This document shows positions 53,184-61,970 of a DNA stretch of 64,000 bases, in pieces; within the stretch, counting starts at the first letter, position 1; each line of letters begins with the position of its first letter. The DNA is from Jeotgalibacillus sp. ET6 (lineage in GTDB: Bacteria; Bacillota; Bacilli; Bacillales; Jeotgalibacillaceae). The notes under the pieces were generated by a model. It was not told the origin of the DNA and did no database searches. It saw nothing but the letters and a program-made list of their open reading frames with translations. The translations under genes were made by a program, and so were the position numbers. The stretch spans positions 91,377-155,376 of the forward strand of contig NZ_JARUIU010000005.1 in assembly GCF_029667115.1 (NCBI RefSeq), read 5' to 3'.

Positions 53184-54359
53184 TTAAACTTGAGCTGCAG
53201 GAGCCAGCTGTTCAACCGCCGTTAATGCCTGCTTTATGTCGTCAAGTAAATCATCCCCATTTTCAAGGCCGACAGATAACCGTAAAAGTCCATCTGTAAT
53301 GCCTCTTTTTTCTCTCTCTTCTATCGGCATTGCCGAATGAGACATGGTTGCAGGATAGGACAGGATGGACTCAACGGCACCTAAGCTGACGGCAAAAACC
53401 GGTATTTTCAGCTGCTCCACAAACACTCTGGCGCAATCTTTTGAAGGAAGCCTGAAGGACAGAACAGCACCCGCACCCGCTGATTGACGCTGGTGGATCG
53501 GATACCCGGCATGAAAAGAAAAGCCCGGATAATATACTTCTTCAATTATTGGATGGTGATGAAGATACTGAGCAAGATCTCTTGCGGTTTGAGAGGATTG
53601 ATTTAATCGTACACTCAATGTTTTCATCCCTCTCAAAAGCAGCCAGCAGTCCTGCACACCTAAAATAGAGCCAAATGAATTTTGAACAAATTTCAGACGC
53701 TTGCCGATTTCTTTGTTTTTGGTTACAGCAAGACCTGCTACCACGTCACTGTGCCCGGATAAAAACTTGGTTGCACTGTGAAGAACAAGATCCGCTCCGA
53801 GATCAAGCGGCTTTTGAAGCAACGGAGTCATAAACGTGTTATCGACAAACGTTAAACAGCCATTTGCTTTTGCTACCTTTGCAACACCTTCAATATCGGT
53901 AATATTCAGACATGGATTGGATGGTGTTTCCACATAAATGACCTTCGTGTTTGGCTTTACACTTCTGGCTGTTTCATCCAGGTCTGTCATGTCTATAAAG
54001 GTGTGTTCAATGTCAAACTGAGTCAGAACCTCTGTGATGACTCGGAACGTCCCGCCATACACATCTTTTGACACGAGTACATGATCTCCTGCAGACAGGA
54101 GCATAAAGGCAGAGGAAATGGCAGCCATGCCAGAAGCAAAAGCAAATCCCTGCTCTCCATTTTCAAGCTCTGCGATTGTATTTTCGAGCGCCTGTCGTGT
54201 CGGGTTGCCTGAGCGGCTGTAGTCAAAGGGACCGAATTCATCAATAGATTCCTGATGAAAGGTGGACGAATAATGCAGCGGCACATTAACGGCTCCTGTT
54301 TGCTTGTCGCGAAAGTCCTCTTGGTGCAGCAGCCTGGTATCAAAGTGATGTTTGGTCAT
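53184..54359 (-). CDS. metC: Cystathionine beta-lyase
   Basis: The 391-residue PLP enzyme has LHSATKFLSGHSD (PLP lysine), FDYSRSGNPTRQALE and ASGMAAISSAF. It cleaves cystathionine to homocysteine. The ATG at 54359 lies 8 bases behind GGAGGA inside the end of metI, giving a coupled metI-metC pair as in B. subtilis. Sequence alone does not separate lyase from gamma-synthase activity; gene order supports MetC. Confidence 0.88.
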   Translation of the reverse strand: MTKHHFDTRLLHQEDFRDKQTGAVNVPLHYSSTFHQESIDEFGPFDYSRSGNPTRQALENTIAELENGEQGFAFASGMAAISSAFMLLSAGDHVLVSKDVYGGTFRVITEVLTQFDIEHTFIDMTDLDETARSVKPNTKVIYVETPSNPCLNITDIEGVAKVAKANGCLTFVDNTFMTPLLQKPLDLGADLVLHSATKFLSGHSDVVAGLAVTKNKEIGKRLKFVQNSFGSILGVQDCWLLLRGMKTLSVRLNQSSQTARDLAQYLHHHPIIEEVYYPGFSFHAGYPIHQRQSAGAGAVLSFRLPSKDCARVFVEQLKIPVFAVSLGAVESILSYPATMSHSAMPIEEREKRGITDGLLRLSVGLENGDDLLDDIKQALTAVEQLAPAAQV

Positions 54360-55473
54360 CGTCAATCTCCTCCTTCTGCACCCTTCTCAGTGCTTTTTCC
54401 AAATCCTTTGTCAAGTCATCTATATGTTCAATGCCAACGGAAAAACGCAATAAACGGTTGCAGATGCCTCGGTGCTGTCTTTCTTCTTCCGGGATGTCTG
54501 CATGCGTCTGGGTGGCGGGATACGTAATGAAACTTTCCACTCCTCCAAGACTTTCTGCGAAGGTGATAAGCTCCAGCTCTCTTAGGAATGGATCAATCCA
54601 GCTTTCTTTCTTTAATCTGAACGACACCATCCCCCCAATTCCCGGATAGAGAACATCCGTAATACCTGGCTGCTGCTCAAGGAATTGAGCCGCCTTACTT
54701 GCATTTTCCTGGTGACGGTCCATTCGCAGTGACAGAGTTTTTAGTCCTCTGACCAAAAGCCAGCAATCCAGAGGAGCCAAAACGGCACCTGCTCCATTAT
54801 GGATGGCAAAAAGCCGCTCACATAGTTCCTTTCCCTTTGCTACGACCAATCCTGCAAGCACATCATTGTGTCCGCCAATAAACTTTGTCGCACTGTGAAT
54901 GACAATATCAGCACCTAAAAGAATCGGCTTTTGCAGATAAGGGGTTAAGAATGTATTATCCACGATCGTCAGCAGACTATGTTCTCTCGCAAGCTTGGAT
55001 ACTTCTTCAATATCCGTTACGTGCATTAATGGGTTTGTCGGTGTTTCAACTAAAATGGCTCTCGTCTTTTCACAAATTGCATCTTCCATCTCTCTGCGGT
55101 TATTTGTATCTACATATCTTGTTTGTATGCCGTAAGCTTCTTCATAATGCCTTAATAATCGGTACGTCCCTCCATAGATGTCATCTGAAGCTAAAATCAC
55201 TTCTCCCTGCTTAAACAAAGATAACACCAGCTGAACGGCTGCCATTCCGGAGCTTGTGGCAAAACCTTCGTCTCCTTCTTCCAGTCGTGCAATCCCCTCT
55301 TCCAAAACCGCTCTGGTCGGGTTCTTAGTACGGGTATAATCATAGCCGGTAGATTCTCCAAGGCCGGGATGACGGTATGCCGTTGAAAAATAGACAGGGG
55401 GGTTAACCGTTCCGGTTTCTTTTTCACTGCGATTGCCCAGCTGAACAAATTGAGTATTTACATGATAAGTCAT
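54340..55473 (-). CDS. metI: Cystathionine gamma-synthase / O-acetylhomoserine thiolyase
   Basis: The 377-residue PLP enzyme has IHSATKFIGGHND, TGYDYTRTKNPTRAVLE and SSGMAAVQLV. Size, S-box leader and following metC match B. subtilis MetI, which makes cystathionine from O-acetylhomoserine and cysteine. GGAGGAG precedes the ATG. MetX for its substrate is encoded 12 kb away under a second S-box. Confidence 0.9.
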   Translation of the reverse strand: MTYHVNTQFVQLGNRSEKETGTVNPPVYFSTAYRHPGLGESTGYDYTRTKNPTRAVLEEGIARLEEGDEGFATSSGMAAVQLVLSLFKQGEVILASDDIYGGTYRLLRHYEEAYGIQTRYVDTNNRREMEDAICEKTRAILVETPTNPLMHVTDIEEVSKLAREHSLLTIVDNTFLTPYLQKPILLGADIVIHSATKFIGGHNDVLAGLVVAKGKELCERLFAIHNGAGAVLAPLDCWLLVRGLKTLSLRMDRHQENASKAAQFLEQQPGITDVLYPGIGGMVSFRLKKESWIDPFLRELELITFAESLGGVESFITYPATQTHADIPEEERQHRGICNRLLRFSVGIEHIDDLTKDLEKALRRVQKEEIDDDQTSL

Positions 55474-55555
55474 AATTGGCTCCTCCTTGAAACAATGGTT
55501 TGGCAGTATCCTTGCAGCCGCTCAATTCATTACAGCTGTGTTATATAAGTAAAAT

Positions 55556-55587
55556 AAAAAAGGACCTTTCTTATAAGAAGAAGGTCC
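55556..55587 (-). terminator. SAM-riboswitch terminator of metIC
   Basis: GGACCTTCTTCTTATAAG and AAAGGTCC followed by TTTTTT on the minus strand. Confidence 0.9.
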
Positions 55588-55608
55588 GAATCTGCATTCG
55601 CTATTCTC

Positions 55609-55712
55609 CTTATCACTCAGGCAATACAAGCACCTGCTGGGATTAGCACCGTGCCAAATGTGGCTGGTTGCTGAGGTGTCAAAGGGCCAGTCCCTCAACC
55701 TCTCTAGATAAG
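55609..55712 (-). ncRNA. SAM-I riboswitch (S-box) of metIC
   Basis: Minus strand: CTTATCTAGAGAGG, GAGGGACTGGCCC, CAGCAACC, GGTGCTAATCCCAGCAGG, closing GATAAGG. All S-box core elements are present and a terminator follows. Confidence 0.95.
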
Positions 55713-56003
55713 TTGGCATATTAAGTTTTGATCTTTGTAGTTAAGATCCTGTTTATTATAATTCTGAATTGTTTGATTGTTTTATACGGTACAGCAGATT
55801 ATGAAAATAATCAAGGGGTTATGCGTGTTTTTTATTTTAATTTATATGTTTAAATGAACCTGAAATCACTTTGTCAAAGGTTCCTAACCGGAGTTCTAAG
55901 TGGAAGCTTTCCCTCATCTTCCGCTGACCGCCTCCCGCAGCCCCGCATCACTCTAATGCTGCATCCTGCTGAATTGTTTAGACTGCTTCAGCTCATACGT
56001 AAA

Positions 56004-56035
56004 TGCCCCATCCTGCTGAATGCAGCGGAATGGGG
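56004..56035. other. Strong GC-rich hairpin in a gene-free region
   Basis: GCCCCAT-CCT-GCTG-AATG-CAGC-GGA-ATGGGGC can fold into an 11-bp stem with a small internal loop. It lies 150 bases downstream (minus strand) of the Fur box at 56183. The surrounding gap 55713-56245 holds no convincing gene; two copies of ATTCAGCAGGATG about 48 bases apart lie here. Confidence 0.6.
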
Positions 56036-56182
56036 CGGGGAGGGGGTGTCGCTTTTATTCGATAACCTTTGACGTCACATCAGGATTGCTGCGGTGCGAA
56101 CGCATCAATCACAAGGTTAGTTGTGTCGGAATCAGCGACATTTTTTCTCATTCTCAACGTTCGTCAAACTGCTTTTTTAATT

Positions 56183-56201
56183 GAGAATGATTTTCATTAT
56201 T
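56183..56201. promoter_or_regulatory. Fur box without an obvious target gene
   Basis: GAGAATGATTTTCATTATT matches the Fur consensus GATAATGATwATCATTATC at about 16 of 19 positions. It is downstream of the DUF4003 stop and not upstream of any recognised gene. Confidence 0.6.
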
Positions 56202-56245
56202 ATTGTATACACTTTTAACTATCCTGTCCAGTGTTTTCTTAAAAA

Positions 56246-57223
56246 TTATCCCCCATTAGAAGAGTTTGCTGTAGCTCCGGCAGCCAATGAAGCGATGACC
56301 GCAGCCTGCTGAGCCTGCATAATGGACTCGACGGTTGCTGCCAGTCCAACATCGAGAACGCTGCTTTCTTCTATTTCTTTTTGAATGACCAATCTGACCG
56401 CAGCCATAAAACAATGGTCTTTATACCATTTAAATTTGCTGTAGCCGATTAACTCTTCATAAACCTCTTTTATTTTCGGAAGCAATGCGGATGGCGTAGA
56501 AACCAGGCTTACTACTCCAACGATTGGAAGATGAAGACCGCGCAGACGGAATTTTTGTGTTTTTAAATCATCCATCCAGGTCACCGCGTTTTGAACAAGG
56601 ATCTGCCTGTTTTCCCGCTTTCCATATGTAAGGATTTGAGATAGAAATTGCCGGTTGTTTCCTTTCCACAGGGCCAGATGCAGTTCATCATAATAATATG
56701 CCATGTCCTCAAGCATCTGCTCTCCATCAGCTTCCCCCTCAGCTAGAAGAACGGCCAGCGGATAGTCTTCATGTGATGTCAGGAAAAAATGCTGTTTTTT
56801 CATTCCATCGTACAAATTTTTGGCCCGTTCCACATGCTGCGAAAGCTCTTCCCCTTCTTTCACTGATAAAGAAAGAACATAGGCTGCAATGTAACTGTGC
56901 GAACTTCGCTGAAAACCCGCTTCAATTAGAAGGTCATAGGATTTCTGTATCTGCCTGTAATCTTCTTCAGGCTGCTCAGACCGGCTTAATAAAAGCCCCG
57001 CCAGAGAATACCTCAAAGTAGATTGGATATAGGAAAAGGGACTGGACTCCTGCTTGATAAAGTCAACTAATTCAATATAGCGATTTAAATTAAAAGGCTT
57101 GCTGCTGCCTGTAAAAAGGGAAGCAATCATCATGAGTGCTCCATTCTCAACACGCCACTTATATTTCTTCCTGAGCGACTCGTAAATTGTGATGTACTCT
57201 TTCAGCTCTTCGCTCTGCTTCAT
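56246..57223 (-). CDS. DUF4003 family protein
   Basis: The 325-residue soluble, mostly helical protein resembles DUF4003 proteins of Bacilli (YESLRKKYKWRVENGALMMIASLF near the N terminus, QAQQAAVIASLAAGATA at the end). Function is unknown. The ATG at 57223 follows GCGGAGG. It is the third gene of an operon with a GNAT acetyltransferase and an EF-G-binding protein. Confidence 0.75.
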   Translation of the reverse strand: MKQSEELKEYITIYESLRKKYKWRVENGALMMIASLFTGSSKPFNLNRYIELVDFIKQESSPFSYIQSTLRYSLAGLLLSRSEQPEEDYRQIQKSYDLLIEAGFQRSSHSYIAAYVLSLSVKEGEELSQHVERAKNLYDGMKKQHFFLTSHEDYPLAVLLAEGEADGEQMLEDMAYYYDELHLALWKGNNRQFLSQILTYGKRENRQILVQNAVTWMDDLKTQKFRLRGLHLPIVGVVSLVSTPSALLPKIKEVYEELIGYSKFKWYKDHCFMAAVRLVIQKEIEESSVLDVGLAATVESIMQAQQAAVIASLAAGATANSSNGG

Positions 57224-57276
57224 GCCATTTCCTCCGCTCTGCTTTTTATTCCAGGACTCCCTGCCGCCAATCATGA

Positions 57277-57921
57277 TCAAACTTCTTTGACAGCCAGCTT
57301 GATAAAAGAAGTGAGATTTGCCGGATCCTGAATAAACTGATTACAATCTTTACTGTCGTAGCAAATGTACTTTCCAAACGCCTTGTCATTTTCCCCTGCG
57401 TGTCCCCGTTTAGCAATAGAGGTAAACGCCATATCCCCATACCTGCTGCACAGCTCGCAAATCCCCTTTCTGGACGATATCACGTACCTGCCTTCCACTC
57501 CTGTCAGGCGCTGATCCACGTAAGCAATGATATACTGTCTGCTTGCTGAAATATCCTTCCACCCAACATAGGTAACGCTGGACCAATCGACCTCGCTTAG
57601 GACTGGAAGCTTCAGTTTTTTTGTTTTCGGAAATAATTCCTTCACCTCTTTTTGGGTGAGGCTGGGAAAAGAAATGCGAAAGGGCTGGAGCTCTTTCAGA
57701 AAACCCGTTCTTTCTTCTTCCGTTTTAAGATGGGGCAGTTTTTCAAGCACCGCTCTTTGCTCGTCAGATAATTGGTCAAACACCTCAACTATCTTTGTTT
57801 CAGCTTGTGAACGGACTGCCATCTCGACTTCCCTGTCAATTGTGCCGTGCACCTGTTTTTGCATCAGAGCTGCCTGATGTTTGATCACATTAAATTGATG
57901 GTTCTGGATAAATGGTTCCAT
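57277..57921 (-). CDS. FusB/FusC-type EF-G-binding protein
   Basis: The 214-residue protein has a helical N-terminal domain (~1-80) and a C-terminal treble-clef zinc-binding domain with CELC (C155, C158) and YICYDSKDC (C187, C193). This is the architecture of FusB/FusC/YwdA-like proteins that bind EF-G, release it from stalled ribosomes and give fusidic acid resistance. The ATG at 57921 follows GGAAAGG and lies just beyond the acetyltransferase stop. Chromosomal homologues exist in many Bacilli; resistance has to be tested, not assumed. Confidence 0.85.
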   Translation of the reverse strand: MEPFIQNHQFNVIKHQAALMQKQVHGTIDREVEMAVRSQAETKIVEVFDQLSDEQRAVLEKLPHLKTEEERTGFLKELQPFRISFPSLTQKEVKELFPKTKKLKLPVLSEVDWSSVTYVGWKDISASRQYIIAYVDQRLTGVEGRYVISSRKGICELCSRYGDMAFTSIAKRGHAGENDKAFGKYICYDSKDCNQFIQDPANLTSFIKLAVKEV

Positions 57922-57926
57922 CACAA

Positions 57927-58361
57927 TCACCTTTCCTGTGTCAGATCTTTTTTAAATACATAGCTTACTTTATCGTAGGTTCCTTTTTCTTCATAAAAAC
58001 GATGTGCGTCCTGCCGCTGCAGTCCCGATGATAAAGCAACCTTTTGAAAATCATGGTCTTTTGCATATTGTTCCACAAAGTCGAGAAGAATTATCCCATA
58101 TCCCCTGGATCTTTCCCGGTGGTCCGTTACAAGTTCGCATACCCAAATAAATCTTCCATAATAAAGAGTCGTCATGGGCATAAAACCAACTAATGCTTTT
58201 AACTCCTTGTTTTCCCATACCCCAAATAGCCGATATTGATTCTCTTTTACTGTTTCTTCCATGATGGTGAGGTACTCATCTTCAGATAAATGTGTTCTAA
58301 GCTGACTCATCAAAGGGTAGGCTTCCTTCCATTGAGGCTTAGTGATTTCTGCAATCATCAT
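57927..58361 (-). CDS. GNAT-family N-acetyltransferase
   Basis: This 144-residue protein has VCELVTDHRERSRGYGIILLDFVEQYAKDHDF (the acetyl-CoA-binding R/Q-x-x-G-x-G/A region, here RSRGYG) and ends with FYEEKGTYDKVSYVFKK. GGAGAG precedes tandem ATGs at 58361 and 58358. The acceptor is unknown. It is the first gene of the operon with the FusB-type protein. Confidence 0.82.
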   Translation of the reverse strand: MMIAEITKPQWKEAYPLMSQLRTHLSEDEYLTIMEETVKENQYRLFGVWENKELKALVGFMPMTTLYYGRFIWVCELVTDHRERSRGYGIILLDFVEQYAKDHDFQKVALSSGLQRQDAHRFYEEKGTYDKVSYVFKKDLTQER

Positions 58362-58434
58362 CTTCTCTCCTATCATTCTATCAATTCAGTCTTTCCTTTA
58401 GGCGTTTAAACGATACGTGATATTCTTAACCCGT

Positions 58435-59355
58435 TTATTTCCGATTCCAAATGGTGGCTGCAAGCGGTCCCGACACATTGTGCCAAAGACTGAATAAAGC
58501 ACTTGGCACAGCTGCTGCCGGATTAAAATGAGCGATGGCCAGGGCAGCTCCAAGACCTGAGTTCTGCATACCTACCTCTATTGATATTGCTTTTTGACTT
58601 GAAAAATCAAGCTTCAATGCTTTAGCCAGACCAAAGCCAATTAGTAAACCAAGGCCGTTATGCAGGACAACAATTGTAAAAATAAGGACGCCGGAGGTTA
58701 TAATTGCCTCTTTATTTCCACCGACTACCGCGCCCACGATAACGACAATGGCGATAACGGAGACAAGCGGCATAACCGGAACTGCTTTTTTCACCTTTTC
58801 CTTAAAAATCGACCGTGCGGCAATCCCCAGGATGACTGGGACAAGCACTACTTGTATGATGGAAACAAACAGGCTTGAGAAAGAAACGTCGAGCCACTCG
58901 CTGGCAAACAGATAAATTAAAGCTGGAGTTAAAACAGGTGCTGCTACCGTCGATACAGACGTTATGGCGACAGAAAGGGCTGTATTTCCTTTTGCCAAAT
59001 ATGTAATAACGTTTGAAGCGGTTCCGCCAGGACAGCAGCCCACCAGAATGACACCTACTGCGATTTCCGGTGAAAGCTGAAATGCTTTAGCCAATCCAAA
59101 GGCAAGCAAAGGCATAATGGTAAATTGAGCTGCAACACCGACTGCTACACTTTTTGGCTGCTTTGCCACCCGTTTAAAATCTTCTACAGTAAGTGTCATC
59201 CCCATGCCAAACATAATCACACCGAGTAGTAAACTGATATACGGGGTAACCCAGACAAAACCTGAGGGAATAAAAAAAGCAATGACACCAATTAACACGA
59301 CCCACAAGGCAAATGTTTTTCCTGCAAAATGACTGACCTTCGCAATTGAATCCAA
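58435..59355 (-). CDS. Bile acid:sodium symporter-family (BASS) transporter
   Basis: The 306-residue protein has about nine or ten membrane helices, with GVILVGCCPGGTASNVITYLAKGNTALSVAIT and the C-terminal EVGMQNSGLGAALA motif of the BASS/YocS group. It is a sodium-coupled carrier of organic anions such as keto acids or pantoate; the substrate is unknown. The TTG at 59355 follows GAGGTGAGG and yields a YocS-like N terminus (MDSIAKVSHFAGKTF); an upstream frame start at 59418 has no site. Confidence 0.85.
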   Translation of the reverse strand: MDSIAKVSHFAGKTFALWVVLIGVIAFFIPSGFVWVTPYISLLLGVIMFGMGMTLTVEDFKRVAKQPKSVAVGVAAQFTIMPLLAFGLAKAFQLSPEIAVGVILVGCCPGGTASNVITYLAKGNTALSVAITSVSTVAAPVLTPALIYLFASEWLDVSFSSLFVSIIQVVLVPVILGIAARSIFKEKVKKAVPVMPLVSVIAIVVIVGAVVGGNKEAIITSGVLIFTIVVLHNGLGLLIGFGLAKALKLDFSSQKAISIEVGMQNSGLGAALAIAHFNPAAAVPSALFSLWHNVSGPLAATIWNRK

Positions 59356-59523
59356 TGACCTCACCTCTTCTGCTAGAATTTCACCATTATAGATCGAACT
59401 ATCAGTAAATTCAATCATCTTTAAAGATCGTCTTCCATTAAATTTTTTTCTTACGGCTCTTTCCTATTTGAAGCATTAGCGATACACTTTCTGTAGAAGA
59501 ACAGTTGAGAGGATGTACATACA

Positions 59524-60507
59524 ATGAAAATCGGTGTGATAGGAACTAACTGGATTACAGATTCACTGATTGAAGCTTCAAAGGACGTTGAAAACGTCTC
59601 TATTGAAGCAGTATGCTCCCGCAGTCAGGAAAAGGGAAAAGCCTTTGCTGCTAAACACGGCATAAACCATGTCTTCACTTCCGTTGAAGAAATGTGCACA
59701 AGCGGAAAGATTGAAGGCGTATATATCGCGACTCCAAATGCGGTGCATCACGAACAAACCATTCAGTGCTTAGAAGCGGGAATCGCAGTTTTATGCGAAA
59801 AACCGCTGACAGCCACTTATACCATGGCTGAAAAAATGGTACAGACTTCGAGAAAAAATGGCGTATTGCTGATGGAAGCAATGAAATCAACTGTCATGCC
59901 TAATTTTGAGAGAATACAAGAACTGCTTCCTTCACTCGGTCCAGTCCGTCAGTACAGCGCCCATTACGGCCAATACTCGTCCCGCTACGATAAGTTTAAA
60001 GAGGGAATCATTGAAAATGCATTTAAGCCTGAATATGCAAATGGATCTTTAATGGATCTCGGCGTATACACCCTTTACCCTCTGGTTGCCCTTTTTGGTA
60101 TGCCTGAAGAGGTGAAAGCCATCAGCACCAATCTCCATACAGGTGTAGACGGACAAGGAATGGTTCTCTTAAGCTACGGAGAAATGGACGCGGTCATTAC
60201 ATTTTCCAAAATCACCAACAGCTACCTGCCAAGTGAAATCGCAGGTGAAAAAGCCGCACTTCATATTTCTCAAATCAGTTCTCCCGATTCGGTTAAGCGG
60301 ATAACAAAAGGAGGCGGGCAAGAAGATGTTTCCGTTGCGCAGACAAAGGCTCCTATGGCTTACGAACTCGAAGAATTTGCACGCGCGTTTGAGAATGGGC
60401 AAATTGAATCAACAGTGAACACACATGAGCTTTCATTAAATGTAGTGGCACTTATGCAGACTATTCGCCAGCAGCTCGGAATCGTGTACCCGATCGATCA
60501 AAAATAA
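59524..60507 (+). CDS. Gfo/Idh/MocA-family NAD(P)-dependent oxidoreductase
   Basis: The 327-residue protein has an N-terminal Rossmann fold (KIGVIGTNWITDSLI), the CEKPLT motif near residue 97 whose Lys is catalytic in this family, and a C-terminal substrate domain (GSLMDLGVYTLYP). The likely substrate is a sugar or cyclitol derivative, not identifiable from sequence. GAGAGGATG lies upstream. It is monocistronic with a strong terminator. Confidence 0.87.
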   Translation: MKIGVIGTNWITDSLIEASKDVENVSIEAVCSRSQEKGKAFAAKHGINHVFTSVEEMCTSGKIEGVYIATPNAVHHEQTIQCLEAGIAVLCEKPLTATYTMAEKMVQTSRKNGVLLMEAMKSTVMPNFERIQELLPSLGPVRQYSAHYGQYSSRYDKFKEGIIENAFKPEYANGSLMDLGVYTLYPLVALFGMPEEVKAISTNLHTGVDGQGMVLLSYGEMDAVITFSKITNSYLPSEIAGEKAALHISQISSPDSVKRITKGGGQEDVSVAQTKAPMAYELEEFARAFENGQIESTVNTHELSLNVVALMQTIRQQLGIVYPIDQK

Positions 60508-60533
60508 TCCCAGTGTATTCTTATAAGGCGATT

Positions 60534-60566
60534 GAGGCTGAGACAAAATTTTGTCTCAGCCTCTTT
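60534..60566 (+). terminator. Terminator of the Gfo/Idh gene
   Basis: GAGGCTGAGACAAAA and TTTTGTCTCAGCCTC are a perfect inverted repeat followed by TTTGATT; the cleanest member of the recurrent hairpin family. Confidence 0.85.
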
Positions 60567-60690
60567 GATTCTTTTCGCTGCGACGGCTCTGAGTCTTCTT
60601 GGGCGTTGCCCTGCAAAGACTCAATCAACCCTCATATCCTGGGAGCCGCCACCTTCCACTCCGTTCACCTCTTCTTACAATTCAAACAAT
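60567..60690. repeat. Dispersed repeat B, shortened copy
   Basis: TTCGCTGCGACGGCTCTGAG, GACTCAATCAACCCTCATATCC, GGAGCCGCCACCTTCCACTCC and GTTCACCTCTTCTTACAAT follow the order of repeat B, with its left end lost. The 563-base gap 60508-61070 holds the terminator, this copy and repeat A copy 3, and no gene. Confidence 0.7.
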
Positions 60691-60789
60691 GTTTGCAGAT
60701 ATGCTCCAAACTCATTCCTTCTTTTCACGTGCAAAAATCATTCCCGAAAACCTTATTGTTGCTGTTACCCATTTTTTCTATAAACCCTC

Positions 60790-60937
60790 AAAAGAATAGG
60801 TTTATTGGAGCGCAGACCGGGGACTCCTGCGTGATGCAGCGGGAAGGGTGAGACTCTGCAGATGCAAAAGCATCAAAGGGGCTCACCTCCCGCCACGCGG
60901 AAAGCCTCCGGGCGGAGCGGAAATAAACCGGTCCCTC
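60790..60937. repeat. Dispersed structured repeat A, copy 3 (inverted)
   Basis: The complement of 6593-6741: CAAAAGAATAGG at the left, GGGGACTCCTGCGTGATGC, GCTCACCTCCCGCCACGCGG, and ATAAACCGGTCCCTC at the right. Confidence 0.85.
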
Positions 60938-61070
60938 TTTATACAAAAAGGTAGAATATTCTTTTTTTTCGACTGCTTTCAACAATTTCAACTGCCAGAA
61001 TTAAGTGCTTGCCCTAAGCCCGAGCGAAATGCTATGTTTTAAAAGTATCTAAAATAGAGGGGGATTTTTT

Positions 61071-61928
61071 GTGAAATTATTCGTTGCCAAAAAGTACCGG
61101 GCCTTGACTGCTGGCGTATTGTCAATGGCTCTTTTAGCTGCGTGCGGAAGCGGCAGTTCAGATAATAGCGGGGAAGAAAGCAATTCAGTTTGGGATGAAA
61201 TTCAAGAGGAAGGCGTTTTAACCGTCGCCACTTCCGGAACTCTTTATCCGACTTCGTATTATGATTCAGAAACAGAAGAACTGACAGGATTCGAGGTTGA
61301 GGTTGTGCTTGAAATGGCAGAACGTTTGGACCTGGAGGTTGACTTTGAGGAAATTGGCTTCGATGGCATGCTGACAGCTGTTAATTCAGGTCAGGTTGAT
61401 CTGGCTGCCAACGATATTGAAATCAATGAAGAACGAAAAGATAAATTTGCCTTTTCGACTCCTATCAAATATTCATACGGAACAGCAATTGTAAGGGAAG
61501 ATGATTTATCCGGCATCGAAACCTTTGAAGATCTGGAAGGGAAACAGGCTGCAGGTGCGGCAACCTCTGTTTACATGGAGCTCGCGAGGGAATACGGAGC
61601 GATAGAAAAAATCTATGATAATGCAACGAACGAAGAATACCTTCGTGATGTACATGTTGGAAACTCAGATGTTATTTTAAATGACTACTATTTGCAGACG
61701 CTGGCACTCGAAGCTTTTCCTGAGCTGGACATTACCATTCATCCAGACTTAAAATACAGTCCATCTGAAGCTGGCATGGTCATGAATCTAGATAATACAG
61801 AGTTAATCGAAAATGTAAATCAGACATTAGATGAAATGCTTGAAGACGGGACGATTGCTGAAATCTCTGCTGAATTTTTCGCTGGAGCAGACGTAACGCA
61901 GAAACCGGATATTGATTTTGAAGAATAA
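61071..61928 (+). CDS. Polar amino acid ABC transporter substrate-binding lipoprotein
   Basis: This 285-residue family 3 binding protein has a lipobox LLAAC (Cys 25), then a Ser/Gly/acidic linker. GVLTVATSGTLYPTSYYD, LTGFEVEVVLEMAERLDLEVDFEEIGFDGMLTAVNSGQVDLAANDIEI and YGTAIVRED are typical of amino-acid (possibly cystine) binders such as TcyA/TcyK or YxeM. The GTG start follows AGAGGGGG. The permease gene follows after 42 bases. Confidence 0.87.
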   Translation: MKLFVAKKYRALTAGVLSMALLAACGSGSSDNSGEESNSVWDEIQEEGVLTVATSGTLYPTSYYDSETEELTGFEVEVVLEMAERLDLEVDFEEIGFDGMLTAVNSGQVDLAANDIEINEERKDKFAFSTPIKYSYGTAIVREDDLSGIETFEDLEGKQAAGAATSVYMELAREYGAIEKIYDNATNEEYLRDVHVGNSDVILNDYYLQTLALEAFPELDITIHPDLKYSPSEAGMVMNLDNTELIENVNQTLDEMLEDGTIAEISAEFFAGADVTQKPDIDFEE

Positions 61929-61970
61929 AAGCAAACCTCTCGTCCAAGCTAGGGGAAGAAGGTGACATGA

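Noticed and set aside
55854..56072. 72-codon plus-strand frame in the gap near the Fur box
   Set aside because: No ribosome site, low-complexity composition over a hairpin region, and it reads the wrong way for the box to control it.
60513..60851. 112-codon frame after the Gfo/Idh gene
   Set aside because: It runs through a terminator, repeat B and repeat A.
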